In this document: in pieces, positions 1 to 5,757 of the stretch
Position numbering within the stretch: the stretch's first letter is position 1
Layout of the letters: every line of letters starts with the position of its first letter
Source of the DNA: Anaerolineales bacterium
GTDB taxonomy: Bacteria > Chloroflexota > Anaerolineae > Anaerolineales > E44-bin32
Reading direction: 5' to 3'
Assembly: GCA_030673085.1 (NCBI GenBank)
Contig: DAOVFE010000105.1
Coordinates: 1 to 6,458 of the forward strand
Length of the DNA: 6,458 bases
Notes under the pieces: model-generated
Database searches by the model: none
Told to the model about the DNA's origin: nothing
What the model saw: only the letters and a program-made list of their open reading frames with translations
Position numbers and translations under genes: made by a program

Positions 1-45
1 TAGGAAAATGCCTTTCTTGCATTTGGGCTATTTTCAGTGCAGTCA
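1..45 (+). repeat. Diverged 45-bp dispersed repeat, copy A
   Basis: This segment aligns without gaps to 4389-4433 in the same orientation, with 37 of 45 bases identical by my count. The first 29 bases are the best conserved: only positions 5, 18 and 22 differ, and all three are A/G or T/C transitions. The copy begins at the window edge, so the full unit may extend further left. Both copies lie in non-coding DNA, upstream of the membrane protein gene here and upstream of the VanW gene there. No ORF or clear strong hairpin is visible inside, so its nature (old insertion remnant or shared regulatory or structural sequence) is unknown. Confidence 0.65.
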
Positions 46-55
46 TTAATAGTTC

Positions 56-100
56 TGATAGATTTTGATAGCGGCTGGATGTCATTTGATAGTCTATAAT
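56..100 (+). promoter_or_regulatory. Putative promoter with perfect TATAAT and TGATAG repeats
   Basis: A perfect -10 hexamer, TATAAT, lies at 95-100, about 100 bp before the membrane-protein start. No good -35 lies at the usual 16-18 bp spacing. The nearest match is TTGATA at 65-70, which leaves a 24-bp spacer. TGATAG occurs three times, at 56-61, 66-71 and 87-92, so the copies are 10 and 21 bp apart, close to one and two helical turns. A -10 without a proper -35 next to phased repeats would fit an activator-dependent promoter, but that is inference; AT-rich DNA gives such hexamers by chance. Confidence 0.35.
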
Positions 101-141
101 GAGCTATTGTCATTGGATAAGCATGCGCTATGCCCGTATCA

Positions 142-157
142 TTGGGGATATCCCCAA
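142..157. promoter_or_regulatory. 16-bp perfect palindrome in the leader of the membrane protein gene
   Basis: TTGGGGATATCCCCAA is a perfect palindrome with no spacer. It sits 45 bp before the ATG at 202 and downstream of the putative TATAAT, so it would lie in the 5' leader. A zero-spacer palindrome is a poor RNA hairpin but a good form for a dimeric DNA-binding protein, so an operator is the more natural reading. A smaller inverted repeat, GCAT/ATGC with a 5-nt loop, lies just upstream at 121-133. No known regulator is recognised. Confidence 0.4.
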
Positions 158-191
158 CTTTTATAGCTTAGCTCATAAAATGCTTTTCGAT

Positions 192-196
192 GGAGG
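192..196 (+). promoter_or_regulatory. Shine-Dalgarno GGAGG that fixes the start at 202
   Basis: GGAGG ends 5 nt before the ATG at 202, an ideal arrangement. The in-frame ATG at 190 overlaps this motif and has no purine-rich site upstream, and an in-frame TAG at 169-171 prevents a longer N-terminus. The start is therefore placed at 202. Confidence 0.8.
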
Positions 197-201
197 TATC
201 G

Positions 202-1860
202 ATGCCACAGGTCTCTGAGAACTCCCACCTTGAAGCTCAAGAAGTCAAAAAGCGAGATTTTCACCCCCGCTCTCCGCTTTTCCTGACACTGATCGCCCTG
301 GCGCTCGGAATAAGTGTCGAGGTGCTCTTCAATGGACACCCATTAGGGATCTCCTTTCCTATATGGGCTGCATTGTGTGTGGCAGCCATATTCGGCATGA
401 CGGCACTAGAACGAGCGCGTCCTGCCCGGCAAATAATGGTTCTAGCTGTCCCGATTTTAGTCTTTGCATTCCTGGTCTTCCTTCGTCTTGAACCCATGAC
501 CGTCTTTCTGAATGTGGTCCTTACGCTGACGCTTTTTACATTATGGGTGCACGCCTTTGCCAACGAACGCTTGCTCGATTATGGCTGGCTGGATTTTCTG
601 GCTGCGCTGACCCTAGTTCCGCTTGAATCTTGGATACGCCCCTGGAGCGTCATCAGAGATGCCAAACAGCAAGTCCTGGGAGAAGAGAGAAACCGCAGCC
701 AGCTTACATCTATTTTATGGGGACTGCTGATGGCCCTGCCAATCTTGGTGATCTTTACTGCGCTTTTAAGCGCTGCGGACCTGGTCTTCGCCGATTATGT
801 TAACACAGCCTTGCACTGGCTAAATTTCGATCGAATAAGAGAATGGATCGGCCGAGGACTAATCATCTTAATCAGCGCCATATTTTTCCTGGGGGCACTG
901 GCCTTGGCCCTGCTTAATTCTGGCAAACGTGACTTAGCCAAGAAAGAAAAGCCGCCCTTTAAACCCTTTCTAGGAGTAACCGAAGCATGGGTGGTTCTCG
1001 GCTCGGTAGATCTGCTCTTCGTCAGCTTTGTTGCGATTCAATTTGCCTACCTCTTCGGAGGCCAAGCCAATATCACCGCTATGGGCTATACCTACTCCGA
1101 ATATGCCCGCCGGGGCTTCGGCGAGCTGGTGGCTGTAGCTTTCCTCACTTTGGGCTTGATTCTGACCTTTAGTATCTGGACCAGCAGGGAGAACCGGCAT
1201 CAGAGGACATGGTTCAACGTCCTAAGCACTATCCTGGTAGCACTGATCGTCGTCATCCTATCATCAGCCCTGATGCGCTTGATGCTATATGAAAGGGCTT
1301 ATGGCTTTACCCGTTTACGGACTTATACCCACATGGCAATTCTATGGATGGCAATCCTCTTCGCGGCCTTCTTGGTTTTGCTGCTGACGCAGCAGCTGCG
1401 CCGATTCCCCATCGCGCTGGTGATCGTTGCCATGGGCTTCACATTGACGCTGAATATCCTCAACGTCGATGCCTTTATCGTACGCCAAAACGCCAAAACG
1501 CTGACCAGCCATTATGACATAAACGAGCTAGATGCCTACTATCTGTCGACGCTATCCGACGATGCAGTGCCTGAGCTAGTCCGCCTGGCAGAAATTGCGC
1601 CGGAAGATGAGCGCAGCGAACTGTTGTCGCAGCTAGCTTGTAGGCGCTCATTGTTAACAGCCCGCAGTCTTCAGGTAGGCTGGCAATCTTTTCACTTGTC
1701 CCACACAAAAGCCCAACATCTGCTCGATGGTATGCAAGATCAATTAGCGAAATATCGAGTAAGACAAGAGCGTATATTCTTCGAGGGTCATGGGTACTTG
1801 CCAGGAGACTGGATGGTTAGTGGACCTGAGGGGGAGGTTTATTGCTTGCAGCAACGGTGA
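202..1860 (+). CDS. Polytopic membrane protein, DUF4153/DUF4173 type
   Basis: Integral membrane protein of 552 residues, function unknown. After a polar N-terminus of about 22 residues, some 11-12 hydrophobic segments run to about residue 421 (roughly 26-41, 51-66, 77-95, 101-119, 170-190, 219-239, 263-286, 308-326, 337-360, 378-396 and 403-421). The YTYSEYARRGFGEL stretch (296-309) and the region after the last helix, with LNVDAFIVRQNAK and YYLSTLSDDAVPEL (445-458), resemble what I recall as hallmarks of DUF4153/DUF4173 proteins. A C-terminal tail of about 125 residues is soluble and probably cytoplasmic. The ATG at 202 is chosen over 190 because GGAGG lies 5 nt upstream. The gene stands alone on the plus strand and converges on the Trm112-like gene. 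The frame is intact. The family call is from memory of the motifs; no substrate or enzymatic role can be read from the sequence. Confidence 0.85.
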   Translation: MPQVSENSHLEAQEVKKRDFHPRSPLFLTLIALALGISVEVLFNGHPLGISFPIWAALCVAAIFGMTALERARPARQIMVLAVPILVFAFLVFLRLEPMTVFLNVVLTLTLFTLWVHAFANERLLDYGWLDFLAALTLVPLESWIRPWSVIRDAKQQVLGEERNRSQLTSILWGLLMALPILVIFTALLSAADLVFADYVNTALHWLNFDRIREWIGRGLIILISAIFFLGALALALLNSGKRDLAKKEKPPFKPFLGVTEAWVVLGSVDLLFVSFVAIQFAYLFGGQANITAMGYTYSEYARRGFGELVAVAFLTLGLILTFSIWTSRENRHQRTWFNVLSTILVALIVVILSSALMRLMLYERAYGFTRLRTYTHMAILWMAILFAAFLVLLLTQQLRRFPIALVIVAMGFTLTLNILNVDAFIVRQNAKTLTSHYDINELDAYYLSTLSDDAVPELVRLAEIAPEDERSELLSQLACRRSLLTARSLQVGWQSFHLSHTKAQHLLDGMQDQLAKYRVRQERIFFEGHGYLPGDWMVSGPEGEVYCLQQR

Positions 1861-1907
1861 GGGAGCAGCTATCGTCATTAAGTTGCTGGGGCGCCGACAT
1901 CATTAAA

Positions 1908-1931
1908 CCTGGCCGGGCCATCCTGGCCAGG
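1908..1931. terminator. GC-rich stem-loop between convergent genes, possible bidirectional terminator
   Basis: CCTGGCC (1908-1914) and GGCCAGG (1925-1931) form a perfect 7-bp stem around a 10-nt loop. It lies between the stop codons of the plus-strand membrane protein (1860) and the minus-strand Trm112-like gene (1966), where a shared terminator is expected. There is no proper T-tract: the plus side continues with CATTCG, and the minus side has only TTT followed by AATG. Intrinsic termination would therefore be weak, and it may act mainly as a 3'-end stabilising hairpin. Confidence 0.5.
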
Positions 1932-1965
1932 CATTCGCCTTATTCGAACTCGCTTTCCAGCTTCG

Positions 1966-2202
1966 TTAAATATCCTTGGGCGGTGGAACCGGCAGGTCTT
2001 CCTCAGTAATATCCTTATACTTTTCACCCACCTCAACCAGCATCACCGGGATATCATCAATGATCGGATACTTATAATTCGAATCATCACAGACCAGCCA
2101 GCATCCATTAACCAGCCGTAGTTGCCCTGGGTCATCGCCTTTATCGGTATAGTGAACCGCAACCGGACAGCGCAGGATTTCAAGCAATTCTTTACTAATC
2201 AT
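1966..2202 (-). CDS. Trm112-family small protein with a degenerate zinc site
   Basis: A 78-residue protein of the Trm112 type. In this family a small zinc-ribbon-like fold activates and stabilises partner methyltransferases in eukaryotes and archaea; bacterial roles are less defined. The start ISKELLEILRCP (2-13) and the later YPIIDDIPVMLVEVG (45-59) are family hallmarks. The usual four cysteines come as CPxC and CxxC. Here the first pair reads C12-P-V-A15 and the second C38-D-D-S41, so two ligands are missing. An additional C34 and H17 are nearby and might substitute, which is inference. The start is an ATG with GAGGAG at 2214-2209, 6 nt upstream. It lies 91 bp downstream of the VanW gene on the same strand, so co-transcription is possible. 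The C-terminus ends in a Pro-rich acidic tail. The family assignment is firm; the partner is unknown. Confidence 0.85.
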   Translation of the reverse strand: MISKELLEILRCPVAVHYTDKGDDPGQLRLVNGCWLVCDDSNYKYPIIDDIPVMLVEVGEKYKDITEEDLPVPPPKDI

Positions 2203-2293
2203 TCGTTTCTCCTCAAGATCGATTCTATCATATGCCTATTGAGGGTCCCCTCCAATATAAGTGCTTGCATGTGTCTGACACAATAATCTTCCC

Positions 2294-4135
2294 TTATTCC
2301 TCTATTAGGGCGTCCTCTGGCAATTCTGTTCCCGGGCCATATTCGTATACAGCTTGCCAGGGCAAATAATGCGTCTCAACCGAATCTTCAAAAAACACCT
2401 CACCATTGCGAGTAACGGTGCGATAGACAATAACGTCCATTCCTTCGGCTTCCCAATCCACCTGTTTGATCTCTCCTTTTGGAAGATCTGGGTTCTCCTT
2501 ATAAAGCGGCTTTTTGGGTTCAACCTTATTTGAAATCTCCGGTTTACTGATTTCCACTACCCGGCCATCCGAGGTTGAATAAAACTTCCATACGAGTTGC
2601 GTCCCATAGATGTAGGTTTCCATCAACAGCCAAGAAGGGGTATCGTTTATGAACTTTAAATCAACCATTGGCACAAATACGGCGGCATCCAACCCGGGTC
2701 CAGGGGAATTTGGGCCCTGTTGGTAATAGCTTACCAGATAAGCATGTTGATGCCGCTCGACAATGGGATAGCCGCCGTAAAACGCGGTTCGAAAGAGGGT
2801 TGTGCTCACCTGGCAAACGCCGCCGCCGACGCCTTTAATCGTATGACCGCCATAAATAATCAATCCTTCAGCATATCCGTTGTCCAGGGTGATATCACCC
2901 AAAACTTCGGCCATGGACAAAGTTTCGCCCGGAGGGATCAACAAACCATGGAAAACCGCGCTGGCGGTAGTGATGTTATGTACTCGGGCGCTGCCCGATC
3001 CGTTAAAATATGTTGAAGCTATACTGACCAGCTCGGTTATTCCAAGGTCGGCGGCGGCAACATCATCACCGACCTCGGGCAAGGTGGCGTCAAAGACCAG
3101 AGCAGTCTCATGCGCGCCATCTTCAAAACTTTGATTAATGGCTTCAATTGTGCCGGCAATGTCAAGATTACGTCCAATAATCGCCGGTTCTAATAGATCA
3201 AGCTCTCGCGTGTCATCGTTGAAAATATAACGACCATTTTCCGGCCGACAATCCAGGTCTGGCGCGATCTCTTCTAGCGCGTCGGTAATTAAATCTTGGT
3301 CAATAGAAATCTGGTAACGAGCGCCATCAGAACTATCGATTATATCGAAACGAAGCATCAGAGCCAATTCGTCCGTCTCAAGAATCAGCGGTTCACCATC
3401 CTCAACGCTCAAGATAAACGGTTGACTCAATATTTCGCGTGCCAGTTTGGCTTGCTCAGAGGCATCCATTACTTTGGGGGGCGTCTCCCGGATAACTAAT
3501 GAAATCTTGGCATCCTGAAGGGCGGCAACGGGAACGTTGAGTGCTTCAAGGACGGCGGGAATATCCACCCGACGGCCGATCCTTCCCGGAACCGTCACAA
3601 CATCGACGCCTTCCACACTCAAGCTGGCCTCTTGGACCGTCTGATCGATTTGAGCAGCCAAACCTCGGAGATAGACATCCGCGACTCGCTGATCGAAAAT
3701 CACTCGCGGCGCAATATTCTTGGCGTTGAACCACGCATCAAATTGATCCTTGATCGCCTTTAGCGGATTACCTTGGCGTCCGACCGCCATCGCTTCGTGA
3801 GCCATGGTCGGTGCGTCAATGACCACGCCCAATTGCTCAGGCCTTGCATTCCATAACCGATCGCCGTCGCTAAGGATAATTTGCCCATTATTCGGATATG
3901 TCAATACCCCGCCGAGTGCAACTTCAATCTCCGGCTTGGTCATCCCTTCCAAATTGATCCCGGCGGCATCGACACCGGGAAAAGCGCTCCCGGCAAAGAA
4001 AATCCGAATCATAATAATGAACAGTGCCGTGCATACAAGAAGCACAGCAACCGCGGATGCCAGCGCTATCAGGATACGCTGAATAATGGCAATAAAGCTG
4101 GCGTTTTCTCTAGGGGAGGTGTTGGTCTTAAACAT
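2294..4135 (-). CDS. VanW family protein with N-terminal membrane anchor and peptidoglycan-binding-like region
   Basis: A 613-residue predicted envelope protein. A short basic N-terminus is followed by a hydrophobic helix at about 20-47 that should anchor it, leaving the rest outside. Residues about 54-75 (GVDAAGINLEGMTKPEIEVAL) match the opening seen before PG_binding_4-type repeats; two such repeats plausibly cover about 80-220 and 225-350. The VanW domain spans about 367-520, including the signature GVGGGVCQVSTTLFR (435-449), the FNGSGSARVHNI region (377-388) and the GLLIPPGETLSM loop (397-408). A C-terminal module (about 540-602, ending YLPWQAVYEYGPG) resembles G5-like tails. VanW was named from vancomycin-resistance clusters, but its biochemical role is unsettled and nothing here implies resistance. 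The ATG is the first possible start because an in-frame TGA lies two codons upstream; no strong Shine-Dalgarno site is visible. It lies upstream of the Trm112-like gene. Confidence 0.9.
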   Translation of the reverse strand: MFKTNTSPRENASFIAIIQRILIALASAVAVLLVCTALFIIMIRIFFAGSAFPGVDAAGINLEGMTKPEIEVALGGVLTYPNNGQIILSDGDRLWNARPEQLGVVIDAPTMAHEAMAVGRQGNPLKAIKDQFDAWFNAKNIAPRVIFDQRVADVYLRGLAAQIDQTVQEASLSVEGVDVVTVPGRIGRRVDIPAVLEALNVPVAALQDAKISLVIRETPPKVMDASEQAKLAREILSQPFILSVEDGEPLILETDELALMLRFDIIDSSDGARYQISIDQDLITDALEEIAPDLDCRPENGRYIFNDDTRELDLLEPAIIGRNLDIAGTIEAINQSFEDGAHETALVFDATLPEVGDDVAAADLGITELVSIASTYFNGSGSARVHNITTASAVFHGLLIPPGETLSMAEVLGDITLDNGYAEGLIIYGGHTIKGVGGGVCQVSTTLFRTAFYGGYPIVERHQHAYLVSYYQQGPNSPGPGLDAAVFVPMVDLKFINDTPSWLLMETYIYGTQLVWKFYSTSDGRVVEISKPEISNKVEPKKPLYKENPDLPKGEIKQVDWEAEGMDVIVYRTVTRNGEVFFEDSVETHYLPWQAVYEYGPGTELPEDALIEE

Positions 4136-4154
4136 GATTCAACTATTTAGAATT

Positions 4155-4193
4155 GGACGGAGATTATGACGTCCCAGAAATTGTAATCCGTCC
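4155..4193 (-). promoter_or_regulatory. Bulged hairpin in the VanW 5' leader
   Basis: GGACGG (4155-4160) pairs with CCGTCC (4188-4193), and after a 2-nt bulge ATTA (4163-4166) pairs with TAAT (4184-4187). This makes a 10-bp stem around a 17-nt loop. On the minus strand it would end 19 nt before the VanW ATG, close enough to influence ribosome access. The gene also lacks an obvious Shine-Dalgarno site, so leader structure may matter. It matches no riboswitch class that I recognise. Confidence 0.35.
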
Positions 4194-4388
4194 CATTTCA
4201 TAGTGAAGAACGCCACAGCAAGCGATAGCCTTCAGCGCACGTTGTATAGCGCTTCTTGCTTCGCGGGCTTCGTCCGATACGGCTGCAAGTTTGCTTTATC
4301 GAAGGTTTCTTAATCATATGGCAATTCCAAAAAGTGTTTTTTTAACCCTTATCAACTGTTGAGTCTACTGAAAAAAAGCATCCACTAG

Positions 4389-4433
4389 TAGGGAAATGCC
4401 TTTCTCGCACTTGGGCTTATCTCATTGCATTCA
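4389..4433 (+). repeat. Diverged 45-bp dispersed repeat, copy B
   Basis: This is the partner of 1-45, with 37 of 45 bases identical by hand alignment and no gaps. It ends 6 bp before the putative target duplication of the MITE-like element, whereas copy A is not followed by that element. The two repeats are therefore probably independent of each other. The shared core begins TAGG and continues with AAATGCCTTTCT and TTGGGCT. Confidence 0.65.
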
Positions 4434-4439
4434 GCTGAA

Positions 4440-4446
4440 ATATAAA
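4440..4446. repeat. Left putative target-site duplication (ATATAAA)
   Basis: ATATAAA directly precedes the left terminal inverted repeat. The 7 bp directly after the right terminal repeat (4824-4830) are ATATTAA, a 6 of 7 match. AT-rich flanks match easily by chance, so this is suggestive only. Confidence 0.4.
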
Positions 4447-4475
4447 GAGAGTGTTGAAAAAGAGAGGAATCATGT

Positions 4476-4561
4476 GAAAAAGCCAGGAAACCCAACAACT
4501 TGCTGTTGGGATGAGTAGAAAGTGCGGGTTTGGGAGCTACCGCCCCCATTATGGCTTTTTC
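4476..4561 (+). other. Structured segment with outer 10-bp stem and internal hairpins
   Basis: GAAAAAGCCA (4476-4485) pairs perfectly with TGGCTTTTTC (4552-4561) and closes an 86-nt segment. Inside, CCCAACA (4491-4497) pairs with TGTTGGG (4504-4510) around a 6-nt loop. A second arm can form from GCGG (4524-4527) with CCGC (4540-4543), or alternatively GTAG (4515-4518) with CTAC (4537-4540). AAACCC (4488-4493) could instead pair with GGGTTT (4526-4531). The result would be a three-way junction or a pair of competing folds. The strand is not determined. It is not a tRNA or a riboswitch that I recognise, and is most simply part of the mobile element. Confidence 0.45.
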
Positions 4562-4565
4562 CTTA

Positions 4566-4727
4566 GAAGAAGGGGCTGTCTGAAAAGTCGAAAATCGCGA
4601 TTATCATCCCCATCAATGAGCCAGATTCTGTAATAATCAAGCATAAACTCCCCACTTCGCTACTAATTTACTCAGTGCAATTGGGCCAGCTCTCTACCGA
4701 CCCGCCTTTTGGGATAGCCCCTTCTTC
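4566..4727. mobile_element. Nested 162-bp inverted-repeat element
   Basis: The 22-nt arms at 4566-4587 and 4706-4727 are inverted copies with three mismatches; the outer 12 bases (GAAGAAGGGGCT) are perfect. As RNA, two of the three mismatches become G-U pairs, leaving only 4582 and 4711 unpaired. Ends of the form GGGGCT-GTCTGAAAAG resemble the terminal repeats of several IS families in my recollection. The 118-bp interior has no useful ORF. No clear target duplication is seen: the flanks are TTA and ACT. It may be a second MITE inserted in the first, or simply an internal stem of the larger element. Confidence 0.5.
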
Positions 4728-4743
4728 ACTTGCCGAAATAATA

Positions 4744-4800
4744 GCATATGTGGGGTGGAAGCGGAGCTTCCATCCCATATATGCCACACTCATATATGGG
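4744..4800. repeat. Two overlapping, mutually exclusive hairpins
   Basis: The first hairpin pairs 4744-4762 with 4766-4784, a 19-bp stem with two G-T pairs and a 3-base GGA loop; its core is GGAAGC/GCTTCC. The second pairs CCCATATATG (4774-4783) with CATATATGGG (4791-4800), a perfect 10-bp stem with a 7-nt loop. They share 4774-4783, so only one can form at a time. For transcripts of the minus-strand lipoprotein gene, the second hairpin is met first, starting 37 nt past the stop codon. It could terminate or protect the mRNA 3' end, though no U-tract follows directly. Both lie inside the MITE-like element. Confidence 0.55.
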
Positions 4801-4823
4801 CAAATATGTTTTTCAACATTCTC

Positions 4824-4830
4824 ATATTAA
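4824..4830. repeat. Right putative target-site duplication (ATATTAA)
   Basis: ATATTAA directly follows the right terminal inverted repeat and matches the left flank ATATAAA at 6 of 7 positions. It lies in the short gap before the lipoprotein stop codon at 4837-4839. Confidence 0.4.
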
Positions 4831-4836
4831 ATCGCT

Positions 4837-5757
4837 TCATGGACGCAGTCTAACATCTACTCCAGCGTAGTGTACCATTCCGGGGATACCTTCGCTCCGT
4901 TCGTAAATAATAATGCGCCCATACTGCGCCGCTTCGACGTGGTAGGGAAGATCAATATCGAATGTGCCGAGCTGCCCGACCGCCGGCGCATCAAGCCATA
5001 CTTCACCCGAGCCGACAGTATCGCCTTTCCTATCAAGAACCTCAACCATAAGCGGCTGATCCGATTCAGTCCATCCGGCCCCATCGATATGCGCCACACC
5101 ACCCTCCATAATAGCGTCTGGCCGGGGACTGAAAATGGCCAGTCTTTCCGCATTGTCTAGCGCAACATGAACCAACGGGGTTCCAACCGACAACAGCGTT
5201 AGATTAACCGATGCCATGTGAATTAGCTGTCCATCCCGCGGGCTGTGAATACGAACTTCCAGCCGACCGGCTTCAGACATTAGTGGGATTTGGAATGAAA
5301 TATGCCATGAATAAGGACCGGCAGTGCCGGGATTAGCCATTATGTAGGCGTAGGTCTTAGCGATTAGCCGGCCATCCTCACCGATCAACCGCAACTCGGC
5401 TCGCTCCTTCCAGCTTGGCCCGCTACGGCCGATCACCTTGAATGGACTGGTGACGAATGAACCTGGTCCGGGCTGAAAGATGGCAACTTTTTCAGCTGGA
5501 AGTGCCTTATCAAGCTTAATCGGCGTGCTGGTAGGCGGCGCGGGTATTGCTTCCAACACAATGGCCGGCGTTGTTCTGGTGCGCGGAGCCGGCGTAGGAG
5601 AAAGTGTCGGCAATACGGTTGGAATCGCCGTCGGGAGGGAAGGCGCTGCCCGCGGCGAACTTGTCGGTATTGCCATGGGCGGCGTCGATGGTCTAACCAG
5701 CGAGCACGCGGTTATATTGGCGCCAATCATAATCAGTAAAAGGATACGACGGATCAC
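4837..5757 (-). CDS. Lipoprotein with two Gmad2-like Ig domains
   Basis: A 306-residue predicted lipoprotein. The N-terminus is a type II signal peptide: MIRR, a hydrophobic core, then lipobox ITAC with the acceptor Cys18. Residues 19-80 are a low-complexity Pro/Ser/Thr/Ala linker with repeated TP and PT steps. Two beta-rich domains follow, at about 90-190 and 205-305. Both start with an (A)IFxP motif (VAIFQPGPGSFV; LAIFSPRPDAIM) and include a G-rich turn, as in Gmad2-like Ig modules of exported bacterial proteins. Such domains are usually adhesive or ligand-binding; no enzyme motif is seen. The start is GTG and overlaps the TGA of the upstream oxidoreductase by 4 bp (5754-5757), which implies translational coupling; only a weak GAGAAAG precedes it. 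A later start at Met10 would cut the signal peptide. The Gmad2 name is from memory; domain duplication and lipidation are well supported. Confidence 0.85.
   Translation of the reverse strand: MIRRILLLIMIGANITACSLVRPSTPPMAIPTSSPRAAPSLPTAIPTVLPTLSPTPAPRTRTTPAIVLEAIPAPPTSTPIKLDKALPAEKVAIFQPGPGSFVTSPFKVIGRSGPSWKERAELRLIGEDGRLIAKTYAYIMANPGTAGPYSWHISFQIPLMSEAGRLEVRIHSPRDGQLIHMASVNLTLLSVGTPLVHVALDNAERLAIFSPRPDAIMEGGVAHIDGAGWTESDQPLMVEVLDRKGDTVGSGEVWLDAPAVGQLGTFDIDLPYHVEAAQYGRIIIYERSEGIPGMVHYAGVDVRLRP

Larger units (their letters stand above)
4136..4446. other. Intergenic region upstream of VanW, no gene seen
   Basis: No credible coding region, tRNA or rRNA is visible here. It is the 5' region of the minus-strand VanW gene and should contain its promoter. 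The best -10 on the minus strand is TATGAT at about 4319-4314, but it has no convincing -35, so no promoter is called. Other contents are a bulged hairpin at 4155-4193, an imperfect inverted pair AGCAAG/CTTGCT (4217-4222 and 4255-4260), a run of seven T at 4337-4343, an 11-bp palindrome TCAACTGTTGA at 4352-4362, and the second copy of the 45-bp repeat at 4389-4433. Confidence 0.6.
4447..4823. mobile_element. 377-bp MITE-like non-autonomous element
   Basis: The ends are inverted repeats of 15 bp with one mismatch: GAGAGTGTTGAAAAA at 4447-4461, and the complement of GAGAATGTTGAAAAA at 4809-4823. The flanks ATATAAA (4440-4446) and ATATTAA (4824-4830) look like a 7-bp target duplication with one change. 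No transposase or other long reading frame lies inside, so any movement would need an enzyme supplied elsewhere. The interior is packed with further inverted repeats at 4476-4561, 4566-4727 and 4744-4800. The right end is 13 bp from the stop of the lipoprotein gene on the minus strand. The element could instead be an internally deleted insertion sequence or a nest of two elements. The IS family is not assigned. Confidence 0.6.

Noticed and set aside
190..201. Upstream ATG at 190 as the start of the membrane protein
   Set aside because: It overlaps GGAGG (192-196), which is ideally placed for the ATG at 202, and has no ribosome site of its own.
261..563. Antisense reading frames inside the membrane protein gene (also 970-1200 and 1475-1708)
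   Set aside because: They lie wholly opposite a well-supported gene, have biased low-complexity composition and no recognisable motif.
2203..2293. Terminator between VanW and the Trm112-like gene
   Set aside because: The only inverted pair, GAGGG/CCCTC, has a 2-nt loop and no T-tract, so it cannot form a useful hairpin.
2720..4150. Plus-strand reading frames opposite the VanW gene
   Set aside because: They are shadows of the VanW coding sequence; none has a ribosome site or recognisable domain.
4337..4343. Run of seven T as an intrinsic terminator
   Set aside because: No GC-rich stem precedes it; only a trivial AAAA/TTTT pairing is possible.
4587..4706. Remnant transposase inside the nested element
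   Set aside because: A short minus-strand frame exists but is broken by a stop upstream and has no recognisable transposase motif.
4136..4836. tRNA, CRISPR array or known riboswitch in the long intergenic region
   Set aside because: No tRNA-like arms with T-loop sequence, no regularly spaced identical repeats, and no riboswitch core recognised.
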